NCBI RefSeq assembly: GCF_019880635.1 | Contig: NZ_JAINVX010000002.1 | Span: 434,001 to 498,000, forward strand | Direction of reading: 5' to 3' | Origin: Hanstruepera marina | Lineage (GTDB): Bacteria > Bacteroidota > Bacteroidia > Flavobacteriales > Flavobacteriaceae | DNA: 64,000 nt | In this document: piece after piece, positions 53,271 to 62,647 of the stretch | How positions within the stretch are numbered: the stretch's first letter is position 1 | Layout: every line of letters starts with the position of its first letter | Notes under the pieces: generated by a model | Seen by the model: the letters and a program-made list of their open reading frames with translations, nothing else | Databases searched by the model: none | Told to the model about the DNA's origin: nothing | Program-made: the position numbers and the translations under genes

Positions 53271-54155
53271 CTACGATTTTTTCTTGTTACTGCGAATCAT
53301 TTGTTCCAGTTGATCCCACATGTTTTGTGGTATATCTTCTAGCAAGTTAAACTCTCCTGCACCTTTTAGCCATTCACCGCCATCAATAGTGATAACCTCT
53401 CCGTTGATATAGCTTGAAAAATCGGAAACGAGATAGGCAGCCAAATTAGCTAATTCCTGATGATGACCTACACGATTTAAGGGCACTTTTTTAGCCATGT
53501 CAAACTTATCTTTTAAATTGCCGGGCAATAACCTATCCCAAGCACCTTTTGTAGGGAATGGTCCAGGTGCAATAGCATTAAAGCGCATGCCGTATTTTGC
53601 CCATTCAACAGCTAAACTTCTGGTCATAGCTAAAACTCCTGCTTTTGCTGCGGCGCTAGGTACAACGTAAGCAGAACCCGTCCAAGAATATGTGGTAACA
53701 ATATTAAGTACAGTGGTATTGGTATATTTTGTGTCAATCCAATATTTCCCAATAGCAAGTGTACAGTTTTTTGTGCCCTTTAAAACAATATCTATTATGG
53801 TATCAAAAGCATTGGCCGATAAGCGTTCTGTTGGCGAAATAAAATTTCCGGCAGCATTATTTAAAAGTACATCAATTTGTCCAAATTTGGCAATAACAGC
53901 ATCACGCATGTTTTCAACCTCATTATAATATCTAACATCACATTGTAATGGGAGACAAACTCCTCCAGTTTCTTTTTCTAATTCGGCAGCAGTATTTTCA
54001 AGTTTTTCGAGGTTTCTAGACGTAATGGCAACTTGAGCACCAAGTTCCAAAAAATATTTGGTCATGGCTTTTCCCAATCCGCTACCTCCACCTGTAACGA
54101 TAATTGTTTTTCCTTTTAAGGCATCATCTCGTAGCATTTTCCCTTTGTAATCCAT
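53271..54155 (-). CDS. 2,4-dienoyl-CoA reductase, SDR type (DECR1-like)
   Basis: A 294-residue short-chain dehydrogenase. NADPH motif TGGGSGLGKAM; NNAAGNF; the family YxxxK is replaced by PSAAAKAGV, with the catalytic Tyr earlier in VTTYSWTGSAYVVPS, the same arrangement as mitochondrial DECR1 (TTIYAETGSGFVVPS). MRFNAIAPGPFPTKGAWDR and the C-terminal GEFNLLEDIPQNMWDQ also align to DECR1 by eye. It would reduce 2,4-dienoyl-CoA in oxidation of unsaturated fatty acids. E. coli uses an unrelated flavoenzyme (FadH). Monocistronic, divergent from the M16 gene. Confidence 0.88.
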   Translation of the reverse strand: MDYKGKMLRDDALKGKTIIVTGGGSGLGKAMTKYFLELGAQVAITSRNLEKLENTAAELEKETGGVCLPLQCDVRYYNEVENMRDAVIAKFGQIDVLLNNAAGNFISPTERLSANAFDTIIDIVLKGTKNCTLAIGKYWIDTKYTNTTVLNIVTTYSWTGSAYVVPSAAAKAGVLAMTRSLAVEWAKYGMRFNAIAPGPFPTKGAWDRLLPGNLKDKFDMAKKVPLNRVGHHQELANLAAYLVSDFSSYINGEVITIDGGEWLKGAGEFNLLEDIPQNMWDQLEQMIRSNKKKS

Positions 54156-54268
54156 AAGTTTTCAATTTATGTAAATGTAATTATTTATTGATTAAAAAGA
54201 TTGTTTTTAAAATTCAAAAAAATACAAACGAGATGTTTTATCTTTATAGTCTTAATCAATAATCTATT

Positions 54269-57037
54269 ATGAAAAAATTAAACAATCTATTCAAAAGCTT
54301 ACTAGTTGTTCTGTTGTTGTTTAGTGTTTCTGTTGATGGAAATGCTCAAATTAAACAAACGGCAAGTGTAGAAGGTATTACTGAATATATGATGGATAAC
54401 GGTTTAAAAGTTTTACTGTTTCCAGATAATTCAGCTCAAACCATTACAGTGAACATTACCTACAAAGTAGGGTCAAGACATGAAGGTTATGGCGAGAAAG
54501 GTATGGCTCACTTATTGGAGCACATGGTTTTTAAAGGTACACCTAACCACCCTAACATTCCAGAAGAATTAACAGCACATGGTGCCAGACCTAATGGTAC
54601 CACATGGTATGACCGTACCAACTATTATGAAACGTTTAATGCTACTGATGAAAATTTGGAGTGGGCATTAGATTTGGAAGCAGACAGAATGGTGAATTCT
54701 TATATAGCTAATGAAGATTTGCAATCAGAATTTACGGTAGTACGAAACGAGTTTGAAAGTGGAGAAAACTCACCGTCTGGAGTTTTAATGAAAAATGTAA
54801 TTAGTTCAGCGTATTTATGGCATAATTACGGACAATCGACCATTGGAAACCGTTCAGATATTGAGCGTGTGCCGATTGAAAATTTACAGGCTTTTTACAA
54901 AAAATATTACCGTCCAGATAATGCCGTGCTTATGGTAACAGGTAAGTTTGATAAGGACAAGACTTTAGCATTAATTCAGGAGAAATTTAGTGGATTAGAA
55001 AATCCTGCTGTTGCATTAAGAGATATTCCAACCATTGAACCACCACAAGATGGTGAAAGACGTGTGGAGTTAAGCCGTGTAGGGGATTTACAAATTGCCT
55101 CGGCATTATACCACATACCAGCAGGATCTCATGAAGATTATGCTGCTATGGCAATTGCGGAAGAAGTTTTGACCGATAACCCTTCAGGGCGTTTGTACAA
55201 GGCTTTGGTTGATGAGAAAAAGGCTTCCAGTTTATACTCTTTCTCGCCATTTACCAAAGAACCATCATTCTTATATGTAAACGTAAATGTGCCTTCAGAT
55301 AAGTCTTTACAGGTAGCCGAAGAAACCCTATTGAGTGTGTTGGATAATTTCTCAAAAGAGCCTGTAACAGAAGACGAACTTAAACGAGCTAAAGCTAATC
55401 TATTAAAACAAATTGATCAGATATCGAGAAACTCTTCATTTTTAGGCACCTACACAAGTGAGTTTATTGGTGCTGGCGATTGGCGATTAATGTTTATACA
55501 TCGTGACCGTATTGAGAATATGACTTTAGATAAAGTTAATGCAGCAGTACAGCGCTACTTAATTAATACTAACAGAACTGTAGGACTGTTTAAGCCAACA
55601 AAGAATCCTATTCGTGTTGGTATAGAACATACCGAAGGTCTTGAAGATCTTGTGTCAAATTATAAAGGAAAAGAAGGATTTGATGCTGGTGAATCTTTTG
55701 ATGTATCTTATGATAATATTCAAAACCGTTTAGATTCTGGAGTTTTAGGGCAAGCACCAATTGAGTATGGCTTTATTAAAAAGAATAACCGTGGTGAGAC
55801 CGTCATGTTAAATTTCACCATTAGAAATGGTAATGTTGACGATTTTATGAATAAAGGTAAAATAGCCAGCTATACGGGTCGTATGCTTAACAAAGGCACA
55901 ACAACAAAATCAAGACAAGATATTGAAGACGAATTAAGTGCTTTAAAGTCATCGGTTTATATTGGTGGTTCAAACGGTCGTATTAACGCCTCTGTAAACT
56001 CAACTGCAGAAAACTTAATCGCAACTTTAGATGTTATGACCGATATGCTAAAGAACCCTATTTTTGATGAAGCTGAATTAGAGAAGCTAAAAACACAAGA
56101 TTTAGCGAGTTTAGAGCAGAATAAAACCGATCCGCAATTTTTAGCCATTCGTGAAATGGGGTTACTCAATCAAACTTTCCCTAAAGGTCATCCGTTATAC
56201 AACATGACTATTGATGAAGAAATTGAAGCTATAAAAGCGGTTACTGTAGACGATTTAAAAGCGTATCATAAAGAATTTTATGGTATTTCAGATAATGCTA
56301 CGGTAGTATCAATTGGTAATATTGATGAGCAAGTGTTGAAAACCTATTTCAATACAAACTTCAGCGACTTTAAAAATAGTCATAATTATGAACCTATTTT
56401 AGATGTGTATACTAAGAACACAGCAGCCAATGAGAGTATAATAACTCCAGATAAAAAGAATGCTATTTCGTTTGGTATGTTGGCTATGGAAGTTAGTCGA
56501 GAAGATAAAGATTATGCAGCACTTCAGGTTGCAGGTGAAATTTTAGGTGGCGGATTCTTATCGTCTAGAATTGCCAACAGATTACGCCAACAAGATGGTG
56601 TGAGCTATGGAGCAGGAGGCGCTGTAAATGTAGATAACAATAGTAAGGAGAAAAACTCATCAGCTTTTGTATATGCTATTTATGCGCCTGAAAATGCAGC
56701 AAAAGTGCAGCAAGGCTTTAAAGAGGAAATTGCCCGCTTTATAGCTGAAGGTATTACGCAAGAAGAATTGGAAACAACAGTTAAAGGTTGGGTTGAAGCA
56801 CAAAGCGTATCACGTGCTAAAGACAATGAGCTTGCTGGTTTAATTGGTAGTAATTTATATTACAATCGTGATATGACTTTCCAAAAAAATATAGAAGAAC
56901 AAGTAAAAAGTTTAACTGTAGATGATGTAAATGCAGCTATTAAAAAGTACTTTAAAAATTATGAAGAGTGGACAGTTACCAATGCTGGAGACTTTGAAAG
57001 TTTAGAGATTAAAAAAGAAGATAAAAAAGTCGATTAA
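54269..57037 (+). CDS. M16 family zinc metallopeptidase (pitrilysin-like), exported
   Basis: A 922-residue protein with a signal peptide (1-27, ends VDGNAQ). Two M16 halves. The N-terminal half has the inverted zinc motif MAHLLEHMVFKGTPNHP (HxxEH) near 80 and the downstream Glu in LDLEADRM; it is the catalytic half. The C-terminal half (about 500-900) has the M16 fold but no zinc motif, and ends with GVSYGAGGAVN and the R/Y substrate-binding region. Periplasmic peptide degradation is likely. It has a weak -7 element TATCTTTA at 54239-54246 and a terminator after the stop. Confidence 0.94.
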   Translation: MKKLNNLFKSLLVVLLLFSVSVDGNAQIKQTASVEGITEYMMDNGLKVLLFPDNSAQTITVNITYKVGSRHEGYGEKGMAHLLEHMVFKGTPNHPNIPEELTAHGARPNGTTWYDRTNYYETFNATDENLEWALDLEADRMVNSYIANEDLQSEFTVVRNEFESGENSPSGVLMKNVISSAYLWHNYGQSTIGNRSDIERVPIENLQAFYKKYYRPDNAVLMVTGKFDKDKTLALIQEKFSGLENPAVALRDIPTIEPPQDGERRVELSRVGDLQIASALYHIPAGSHEDYAAMAIAEEVLTDNPSGRLYKALVDEKKASSLYSFSPFTKEPSFLYVNVNVPSDKSLQVAEETLLSVLDNFSKEPVTEDELKRAKANLLKQIDQISRNSSFLGTYTSEFIGAGDWRLMFIHRDRIENMTLDKVNAAVQRYLINTNRTVGLFKPTKNPIRVGIEHTEGLEDLVSNYKGKEGFDAGESFDVSYDNIQNRLDSGVLGQAPIEYGFIKKNNRGETVMLNFTIRNGNVDDFMNKGKIASYTGRMLNKGTTTKSRQDIEDELSALKSSVYIGGSNGRINASVNSTAENLIATLDVMTDMLKNPIFDEAELEKLKTQDLASLEQNKTDPQFLAIREMGLLNQTFPKGHPLYNMTIDEEIEAIKAVTVDDLKAYHKEFYGISDNATVVSIGNIDEQVLKTYFNTNFSDFKNSHNYEPILDVYTKNTAANESIITPDKKNAISFGMLAMEVSREDKDYAALQVAGEILGGGFLSSRIANRLRQQDGVSYGAGGAVNVDNNSKEKNSSAFVYAIYAPENAAKVQQGFKEEIARFIAEGITQEELETTVKGWVEAQSVSRAKDNELAGLIGSNLYYNRDMTFQKNIEEQVKSLTVDDVNAAIKKYFKNYEEWTVTNAGDFESLEIKKEDKKVD

Positions 57038-57054
57038 AGTTCTTTTTACAGTTT

Positions 57055-57095
57055 TAAAAAGCCAACGCGTTAATAACAAGTTGGCTTTTTTATAT
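57055..57095 (+). terminator. Rho-independent terminator after M16 gene
   Basis: Stem AAAAAGCCAAC (57056-57066) / GTTGGCTTTTT (57080-57090) with a 13-base loop. Confidence 0.8.
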
Positions 57096-57124
57096 CTAAA
57101 AGGTAAATCTTATAGCTTTAAGTT

Positions 57125-57766
57125 CTAACTAAAATAGCTAGCAAATAAAATTATCAAAGCTCCAAACAAGAAAATGTATAACAAGGTTGGTAATATGGCA
57201 AACCAAACAGTTGCTAGTTTTTTGTCAACATCGGTTAGGGTTGTAACACCTGTAAAACTTAAATAAATAGAGTGGAATATAAAAAACAACAAAAATAAAA
57301 TAGAAACGGCATCAAATAACTGAAAGTCTTCAAATGGGTCGTACGGTTTTCTATTTTTTATGGTTTCAACTATACATATAAAAATGATAGTCAGATTTAA
57401 GTAAAAATTGGAATACAGATAAAGTCGTCTGGACAGATCAAGATTGCCAGAGCCTTTTGCCCATTTTAGCCTAACATCATAAAACCAGCCACCAATTAAA
57501 TAGACAATATAGCCTCCGATAGCACCCGCAATTACAGCTGATATCCAAAAGCCAATCCAATCGTTTACAAAGGCAATTTGGTCTAGTTTACCTTTTATAT
57601 CAAATCGGGTTAATTGTCTATTAGCTTGATCTATGCCATAACCTAAACAGAATATTACAATAGCAGTATTAAAAAAACGGACTTTGGTTTTATCTGAAAA
57701 TTCGTTTATAAAAAATTGTTTGGGTGTAATTAGTAATGCTTTCCAAAAGTTTAATTGGTCGTTCAT
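57125..57766 (-). CDS. Yip1-like multi-pass membrane protein
   Basis: A 213-residue protein with about five helices (about 30-46, 68-92, 118-135, 150-170, 188-210) after a cytosolic N-terminus (WKALLITPKQFFINEFSDKT), similar to bacterial Yip1-type proteins in which the N-terminal block TP-x-x-F is followed by helices. Function unknown. Stands alone, 61 bases after the neighbouring secreted gene on the same strand; co-transcription cannot be excluded. Confidence 0.7.
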   Translation of the reverse strand: MNDQLNFWKALLITPKQFFINEFSDKTKVRFFNTAIVIFCLGYGIDQANRQLTRFDIKGKLDQIAFVNDWIGFWISAVIAGAIGGYIVYLIGGWFYDVRLKWAKGSGNLDLSRRLYLYSNFYLNLTIIFICIVETIKNRKPYDPFEDFQLFDAVSILFLLFFIFHSIYLSFTGVTTLTDVDKKLATVWFAILPTLLYIFLFGALIILFASYFS

Positions 57767-57827
57767 TGATGGTTGGTTGTTTATTGTTAATTGTAAGTAT
57801 ATATAAATAATGCTGAAAAAGCGATTT

Positions 57828-58334
57828 TCAGTCTATCATTTTTTGTTTTTTTGTTTTTATTACAATGTCTCGATGCAAGTTTGGAAAGTACTTTAGCATA
57901 GTTTCTTTGTTCTTTCCAGAAGTATCTATAAATGTCCAGTTTTGTCCATCATCATCTGATATTCCTATTAAGGTATATTCAGAAACAATTTTTCCCTTTG
58001 GAGTTTGCATTGTTATTATTTGGGTTAAAGAACATTGTAATTCCCCATCTTTTTTAAAAAAATCAGAAGCATTTTTAAAATTCAAGTCTGTAAGAATAAA
58101 ACCCTCGCTCTTCATTTTTTGCATGCCTTCCTTTGTAGCTTTAACAACATTAGCTTTACCGCCCATCATATCTATAATTTTTGGATGTGTATAATTACTA
58201 AAGCTTACGTAATCTTCTGTTAAGAAGAATGTTTTCATTTCTGCAAGTTGAGTATTTAGGTGGGCATTTTCAGTTTGTGAAAAAGAAAAGGTTGAAACAA
58301 GTGTAAGGATTAATATCCAAAGGGTTCTGCTCAT
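57828..58334 (-). CDS. Secreted protein of unknown function
   Basis: A 168-residue exported protein: signal peptide 1-19 (ends FSFSQ) and then one domain with KTFFLTEDYVSFSNYTHPKI, MMGGKANVVKAT, and LIGISDDDGQNWTFIDTSG. The layout resembles NTF2-like/DUF4878-type periplasmic proteins but I do not recognise the family. Rich in Lys near the C-terminus. Precedes the Yip1-like gene. Confidence 0.7.
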   Translation of the reverse strand: MSRTLWILILTLVSTFSFSQTENAHLNTQLAEMKTFFLTEDYVSFSNYTHPKIIDMMGGKANVVKATKEGMQKMKSEGFILTDLNFKNASDFFKKDGELQCSLTQIITMQTPKGKIVSEYTLIGISDDDGQNWTFIDTSGKNKETMLKYFPNLHRDIVIKTKKQKMID

Positions 58335-58425
58335 TGTGTTTGTTTGAAATGGGGTTTAAAGTTACTGTTTTTAAATTGAGTTTGCACGGCATTACTAATA
58401 TTCCAACCCATGCTTTTGTAAGCGT

Positions 58426-59163
58426 CTACTTTTCAGGTAAGTACAATTTCATATTTCCAATTTCTAGTTCGTCTAGATGTCCCATTTTACGTTCGTCGAT
58501 TGTAATTAAATGCATATGTAAAAATGAATCGTGATGTGTGAAAACACCTTTGTGTTCGGTTGAGAAAAAACCGACTATTTCTACAACTTCATTTTTTAAT
58601 TTATAATTGGTTTGCCCTTGGTGAGCTTCATCTGGAGAGGATACTTTTGTCCCTTCCGGAAGGTTTTGGATATGTATAATAGCACTAGTAGCTTGTCCTA
58701 CTAACTTAAAAACAAAAGGTCTTTTAAAATCAGCTGTATTTGTATCAATAAAGTTTTCTAAATCTTGAATGGTTTTAATCGAAGCAGGCAAGTTAATTTC
58801 ATTCCATTCGGTTACGTTACCATAAACAAAGAATGGTGCTGTAACATCAATCTGTTTTTTAACGATCATTGTAGAATCGGAAATTACTTTTGAAACGTAA
58901 CTTTCACCCTTGTTAATTAACAACTCTCCAGTGAGGTAGCTTTCGGGCCCTAGCCCATAAAGTCCATTTTTATTTGAAATAGTATCAAGGTTTATACTGG
59001 CTCCTAATTCGCCCTTCCACATTACATTTTTCATAGCACCTACAATTTTAATATCTGGGTAGGTTTCTGTGTTTTTGGTATGGTTTTCTTTTTGTGTCGA
59101 GTTGCAGCTTAATAGCCCGATTGTTAGAAGCCCGAATACTATTCGCTTTATATTTGAAATCAT
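58426..59163 (-). CDS. Acetolactate decarboxylase-like lipoprotein
   Basis: A 245-residue protein: signal with lipobox GLLSC (Cys19), then an AlsD/BudA domain. Family blocks: LYGLGPESYLTGELLI, APFFVYGNV, VVEIVGFFSTEHKGVFTHHD and zinc ligands FLHMHLITIDERKMGHLDEL (HxH and the later His). AlsD is normally a cytosolic enzyme that turns 2-acetolactate into acetoin (EC 4.1.1.5), so an exported, lipid-anchored form is odd. No alsS/budB, acetoin reductase or LysR-type regulator is next to it. The zinc site looks intact, so it could be active in the periplasm or on the surface. Confidence 0.85.
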   Translation of the reverse strand: MISNIKRIVFGLLTIGLLSCNSTQKENHTKNTETYPDIKIVGAMKNVMWKGELGASINLDTISNKNGLYGLGPESYLTGELLINKGESYVSKVISDSTMIVKKQIDVTAPFFVYGNVTEWNEINLPASIKTIQDLENFIDTNTADFKRPFVFKLVGQATSAIIHIQNLPEGTKVSSPDEAHQGQTNYKLKNEVVEIVGFFSTEHKGVFTHHDSFLHMHLITIDERKMGHLDELEIGNMKLYLPEK

Positions 59164-59311
59164 TTTTTTGTTTAATTAAATATTAATTGACAATTTAGGT
59201 TTCGATATAGTGCCAAAGAATCTGTAGGATTAATTACACATGTTGTTGTACTTCGTTTTTTTGTTTTATAATATATGTTACACTTAAAATTAGAGATAGT
59301 AGAATTAAAAT

Positions 59312-59584
59312 CTATTGTAATAAAATTAGTTTTGATTGTGAAACAGCATCACTGTTTTTACTATATCTATTTTTTTTATTCCAATTAATGTAGTTTATGG
59401 CATTTTCTCGAATAAATTCTATATCAGTTGAATTCTTTATTTGATGTATTTGAGAATTTGTAATACCATCATTTTTAGTTCTAAATATATCAATTTGTTT
59501 AAAATTATTAACCCAAACATATATTCCAACACCAAAAGAGGAAACTAAAAAAAGTAAAATTAACTTTAATCTAATATTTCTCAT
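59312..59584 (-). CDS. Small membrane-anchored protein, unrecognised
   Basis: A 90-residue frame from ATG 59582-59584: one N-terminal helix (about 7-25, LKLILLFLVSSFGVGIYVWV), then a soluble Asn/Ile/Lys-rich part. I do not recognise it. It lies in an A+T-rich stretch with few features. The ORF could be real but has no support beyond its composition. Confidence 0.45.
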   Translation of the reverse strand: MRNIRLKLILLFLVSSFGVGIYVWVNNFKQIDIFRTKNDGITNSQIHQIKNSTDIEFIRENAINYINWNKKNRYSKNSDAVSQSKLILLQ

Positions 59585-59587
59585 ATT

Positions 59588-59693
59588 TTGTATTTATTAG
59601 TTCAATATATTCATCATAATGATGTTTAAATTCAGTTTGTATTAATTCGGAAGAAGGTGAGAACAAGCAATGATTTATCGATGTTGTTGCCAA
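59588..59693 (-). pseudogene. Possible gene remnant or cassette-like linker between 59312 and 59697 genes
   Basis: On the minus strand a frame opens at a TTG (about 59691) and encodes a fragment with HCLFSPSSELIQTEF and HHYDEYIELINTKYEKY, about 40 codons, ending just inside the 5' end of the 90-residue gene. It lacks a start and a recognised domain, so it may be a decayed gene end or an intergenic repeat of the genome. Confidence 0.25.
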
Positions 59694-59696
59694 TAG

Positions 59697-60410
59697 TTAT
59701 TTTATTTTAATTCCTTTAATTCCAGTTGCACAACCATAAAAATATTCCACATATTCAACTTTAAATTCAGGTCGGTTAAAAATTTGAAATACATTTTTTG
59801 AGTTTCCAAATTCCTCTGTATAGACGCCCAACATTTTGTAAGTTTCAGGACTGCCTAAAAATAACTTCCCTAAAATCGGAATGATTTTTTTTAGATAAAA
59901 CATATAAAATGGTTTTAAAAAACTTTTTTTTGGAACTGAAACATCAATCAATGAAAATTTTCCATCCACTTTTAATATTCGGTGGATTTCATTCGCTAAT
60001 TTTCCAAGTTGTTGGTCATTAAATGTTTTTAATCCGAAACCAGAAATAACAAAGTCCGTACTTTCATTAGAAATAGAATTCTCAAAGACATTTTCTTTTA
60101 GGATTTCAATCTCATAATCACTAAAATTCAGTTTGTTTTTTTTAGCTCGATTAATCATTTCTGTAGAAAAGTCGATTCCGATTAGTTTTGAATTGTTATC
60201 CGATTTTTTGAGGATATGTTTCCAACATTCTCCCATACCAGTCATTAAGTCAACAACAATTTTTCCTTTTTCAATCCCAATTTCTTCAACACATTGTCGT
60301 CTCCATCTTTCACTAAATCCAAATGAGGTTATGTAATTCATTTTTGAATACGAACTACTCATTTTGTCAAATAGATTTTCAACAAATTTTGCTTCGTAGA
60401 TTTCTTTCAT
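59697..60410 (-). CDS. UbiE/MenG-like SAM-dependent methyltransferase
   Basis: A 237-residue class I methyltransferase: FDKMSSSYSKMNYITSFGFS (UbiE-like N-terminus), motif I VVDLMTGMGECWKHI, post-I KLIGIDFSTEMINRAKK, motif II STDFVISGFGLKTFNDQ and HRILKVDGKFSLIDVSVP. UbiE/COQ5-type enzymes methylate quinones; the divergent second half (MFYLKKIIPILGKLFLGSPE) suggests another small substrate. It is the main gene of an A+T-rich islet between the acetolactate decarboxylase and methylmalonyl-CoA mutase genes, so possibly acquired. Confidence 0.82.
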   Translation of the reverse strand: MKEIYEAKFVENLFDKMSSSYSKMNYITSFGFSERWRRQCVEEIGIEKGKIVVDLMTGMGECWKHILKKSDNNSKLIGIDFSTEMINRAKKNKLNFSDYEIEILKENVFENSISNESTDFVISGFGLKTFNDQQLGKLANEIHRILKVDGKFSLIDVSVPKKSFLKPFYMFYLKKIIPILGKLFLGSPETYKMLGVYTEEFGNSKNVFQIFNRPEFKVEYVEYFYGCATGIKGIKIK

Positions 60411-60511
60411 TCTTGAAGTTGAACATTATTACTGATAACTTGTTATATAACTATAAATGCGATCAATAAACCGCTTGCTATTTTAGATATGAGTACATTT
60501 TAATGTTACTA

Positions 60512-62635
60512 TCAATCAATTAAAATCTCTAAAATCTTAATTGCTGCTTCAGAAATTTTTGTGCCAGGACCAAAAACAGCAACAGCACCGGCATCAAATA
60601 AGTATTGGTAATCTTGTTTGGGTATTACACCGCCTACGATAACCATAATGTCATCGCGACCGTATTTTTTTAGTTCTTCAATAACTTGCGGTACCAAGGT
60701 TTTATGGCCTGCTGCCAATGACGATACACCCAATATATGGACATCGTTTTCCACAGCTTGCTTGGCGGCTTCTTGTGGTGTTTGGAACAAAGGACCAATA
60801 TCAACATCAAAACCTACATCGGCATAGCCAGTGGCAACTACTTTGGCACCACGATCGTGGCCATCTTGTCCCATCTTGGCAATCATAATACGTGGTCTTC
60901 TACCGTCTTGCTCGGCAAATTTGTCGGCTAAAGCCTTAGCTTTATTAAACGAGTCGTCGTTTTTAATTTCTTTACTATACACGCCTGAAAACGATTTAAT
61001 TTGTGCTTTATATCTTCCGAAAACAGTTTCTAGAGCATCGCTAATTTCCCCCAAAGTGGCGCGTTCTCTAGCTGCTTCAACAGCTAAAGCTAATAAATTT
61101 TCTTCACCTGTTTGTGCCGCTTTAGTTAATGCTGATAAAGCGTGTTCCACCTTTTCAGTATCACGACTGGACTTAATCCTGTTTAAACTCTCAATTTGCT
61201 GATTGCGAACAGTTTGGTTATCAACTTCTAAAGTTTGTATGGGTGCTTCTTCTGCTAATTGATATTTATTGACACCAACTATAATATCTTGACCAGAATC
61301 TATACGAGCTTGTTTTCGTGCAGCAGCTTCTTCAATGCGTATTTTAGGAATGCCAGCTTCTATAGCTTTGGTCATACCACCCAATTCTTCAACCTCTTCT
61401 ATAAGCGACCATGCTTTTTTGGCAATGTCATGTGTGAGTTTTTCAACATAATAACTACCAGCCCAAGGGTCAACGGTTTTGGTAATCTGGGTTTCTTCTT
61501 GAAGATATATTTGTGTGTTTCTGGCTATACGTGCCGAAAAATCAGTTGGTAGGGCAATGGCTTCGTCTAGCGCATTAGTGTGTAAGCTTTGTGTGCCACC
61601 AAAGGCAGCTGCAGCAGCTTCAATACAGGTTCGTGCTACATTATTAAACGGATCTTGCTCGGTTAAACTCCAACCCGAGGTTTGGCAATGCGTTCGTAAG
61701 GCTAACGATTTCGAGTTTTTAGGATTAAACTGCTTAACCAATTTCGCCCAAAGCATTCGTGCTGCACGCATTTTAGCTATCTCCATAAAATGGTTCATAC
61801 CGATAGCCCAGAAAAACGAAAGACGTGGTGCAAAGGTGTCAATGTCCATACCAGCTTCCAAACCTTTTCTAATGTATTCCAATCCATCGGCTAGGGTATA
61901 TGCCAATTCAATATCGCAGGTGGCACCTGCTTCCTGCATATGGTAACCAGAAATACTAATGCTGTTGAACTTTGGCATATTCTGACTGGTATATTCAAAA
62001 ATATCTGAAATGATTTTCATGGAAGGAGTAGGTGGGTAAATGTAGGTGTTGCGTACCATAAATTCCTTTAAAATATCATTTTGAATGGTTCCTGCTAGTT
62101 GTTCAGGTTTTACACCTTGCTCTTCCGCAGCCACAATATAAAAGGCCATAATAGGCAAAACAGCTCCGTTCATGGTCATGGAAACTGACATTTTATCCAA
62201 AGGAATTTGGTCGAAAAGGGTTTTCATATCTTCAACCGAATCGATAGCTACACCTGCTTTTCCAACATCGCCAACAACACGTTCATGATCAGAATCATAA
62301 CCTCTATGTGTTGCCAAATCGAAAGCTACGGAAAGTCCTTTTTGCCCAGCTGCCAAATTACGACGGTAAAAAGCGTTACTTTCTTCAGCTGTTGAGAATC
62401 CGGCATATTGGCGTATGGTCCAAGGTCGCCTTACATACATCGTACTATAAGGACCGCGAAGGTTGGGAGCTATTCCAGCAACAAAGCCAAGATGCTCTAC
62501 AGCATCTAAATCCGATTTGGAATAGGTGGATTTAACCTGAATGTCTTCAGCTGTATTATGTGAGAGAATATCACTATCTAATTCGTTTTTCGTGCCATTT
62601 TTAAGGCTAATATGTTGAATGTTTTTTCTGGACAT
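60512..62635 (-). CDS. scpA: Methylmalonyl-CoA mutase, large (catalytic) subunit
   Basis: Adenosylcobalamin-dependent isomerisation of methylmalonyl-CoA to succinyl-CoA (EC 5.4.99.2). 707 residues. Catalytic TIM barrel with [35 protein letters not shown], and [19 protein letters not shown]-like [14 protein letters not shown]. Cobalamin domain at the C-terminus: [20 protein letters not shown] (lower-axial His near 596), the second-sphere [11 protein letters not shown] and [12 protein letters not shown]. It links propionate/branched-chain breakdown to the TCA cycle, consistent with the leucine dehydrogenase. Downstream of the small subunit with one lipoprotein gene between. Confidence 0.97.
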   Translation of the reverse strand: MSRKNIQHISLKNGTKNELDSDILSHNTAEDIQVKSTYSKSDLDAVEHLGFVAGIAPNLRGPYSTMYVRRPWTIRQYAGFSTAEESNAFYRRNLAAGQKGLSVAFDLATHRGYDSDHERVVGDVGKAGVAIDSVEDMKTLFDQIPLDKMSVSMTMNGAVLPIMAFYIVAAEEQGVKPEQLAGTIQNDILKEFMVRNTYIYPPTPSMKIISDIFEYTSQNMPKFNSISISGYHMQEAGATCDIELAYTLADGLEYIRKGLEAGMDIDTFAPRLSFFWAIGMNHFMEIAKMRAARMLWAKLVKQFNPKNSKSLALRTHCQTSGWSLTEQDPFNNVARTCIEAAAAAFGGTQSLHTNALDEAIALPTDFSARIARNTQIYLQEETQITKTVDPWAGSYYVEKLTHDIAKKAWSLIEEVEELGGMTKAIEAGIPKIRIEEAAARKQARIDSGQDIIVGVNKYQLAEEAPIQTLEVDNQTVRNQQIESLNRIKSSRDTEKVEHALSALTKAAQTGEENLLALAVEAARERATLGEISDALETVFGRYKAQIKSFSGVYSKEIKNDDSFNKAKALADKFAEQDGRRPRIMIAKMGQDGHDRGAKVVATGYADVGFDVDIGPLFQTPQEAAKQAVENDVHILGVSSLAAGHKTLVPQVIEELKKYGRDDIMVIVGGVIPKQDYQYLFDAGAVAVFGPGTKISEAAIKILEILID

Positions 62636-62647
62636 TGTGTTTTTTTA

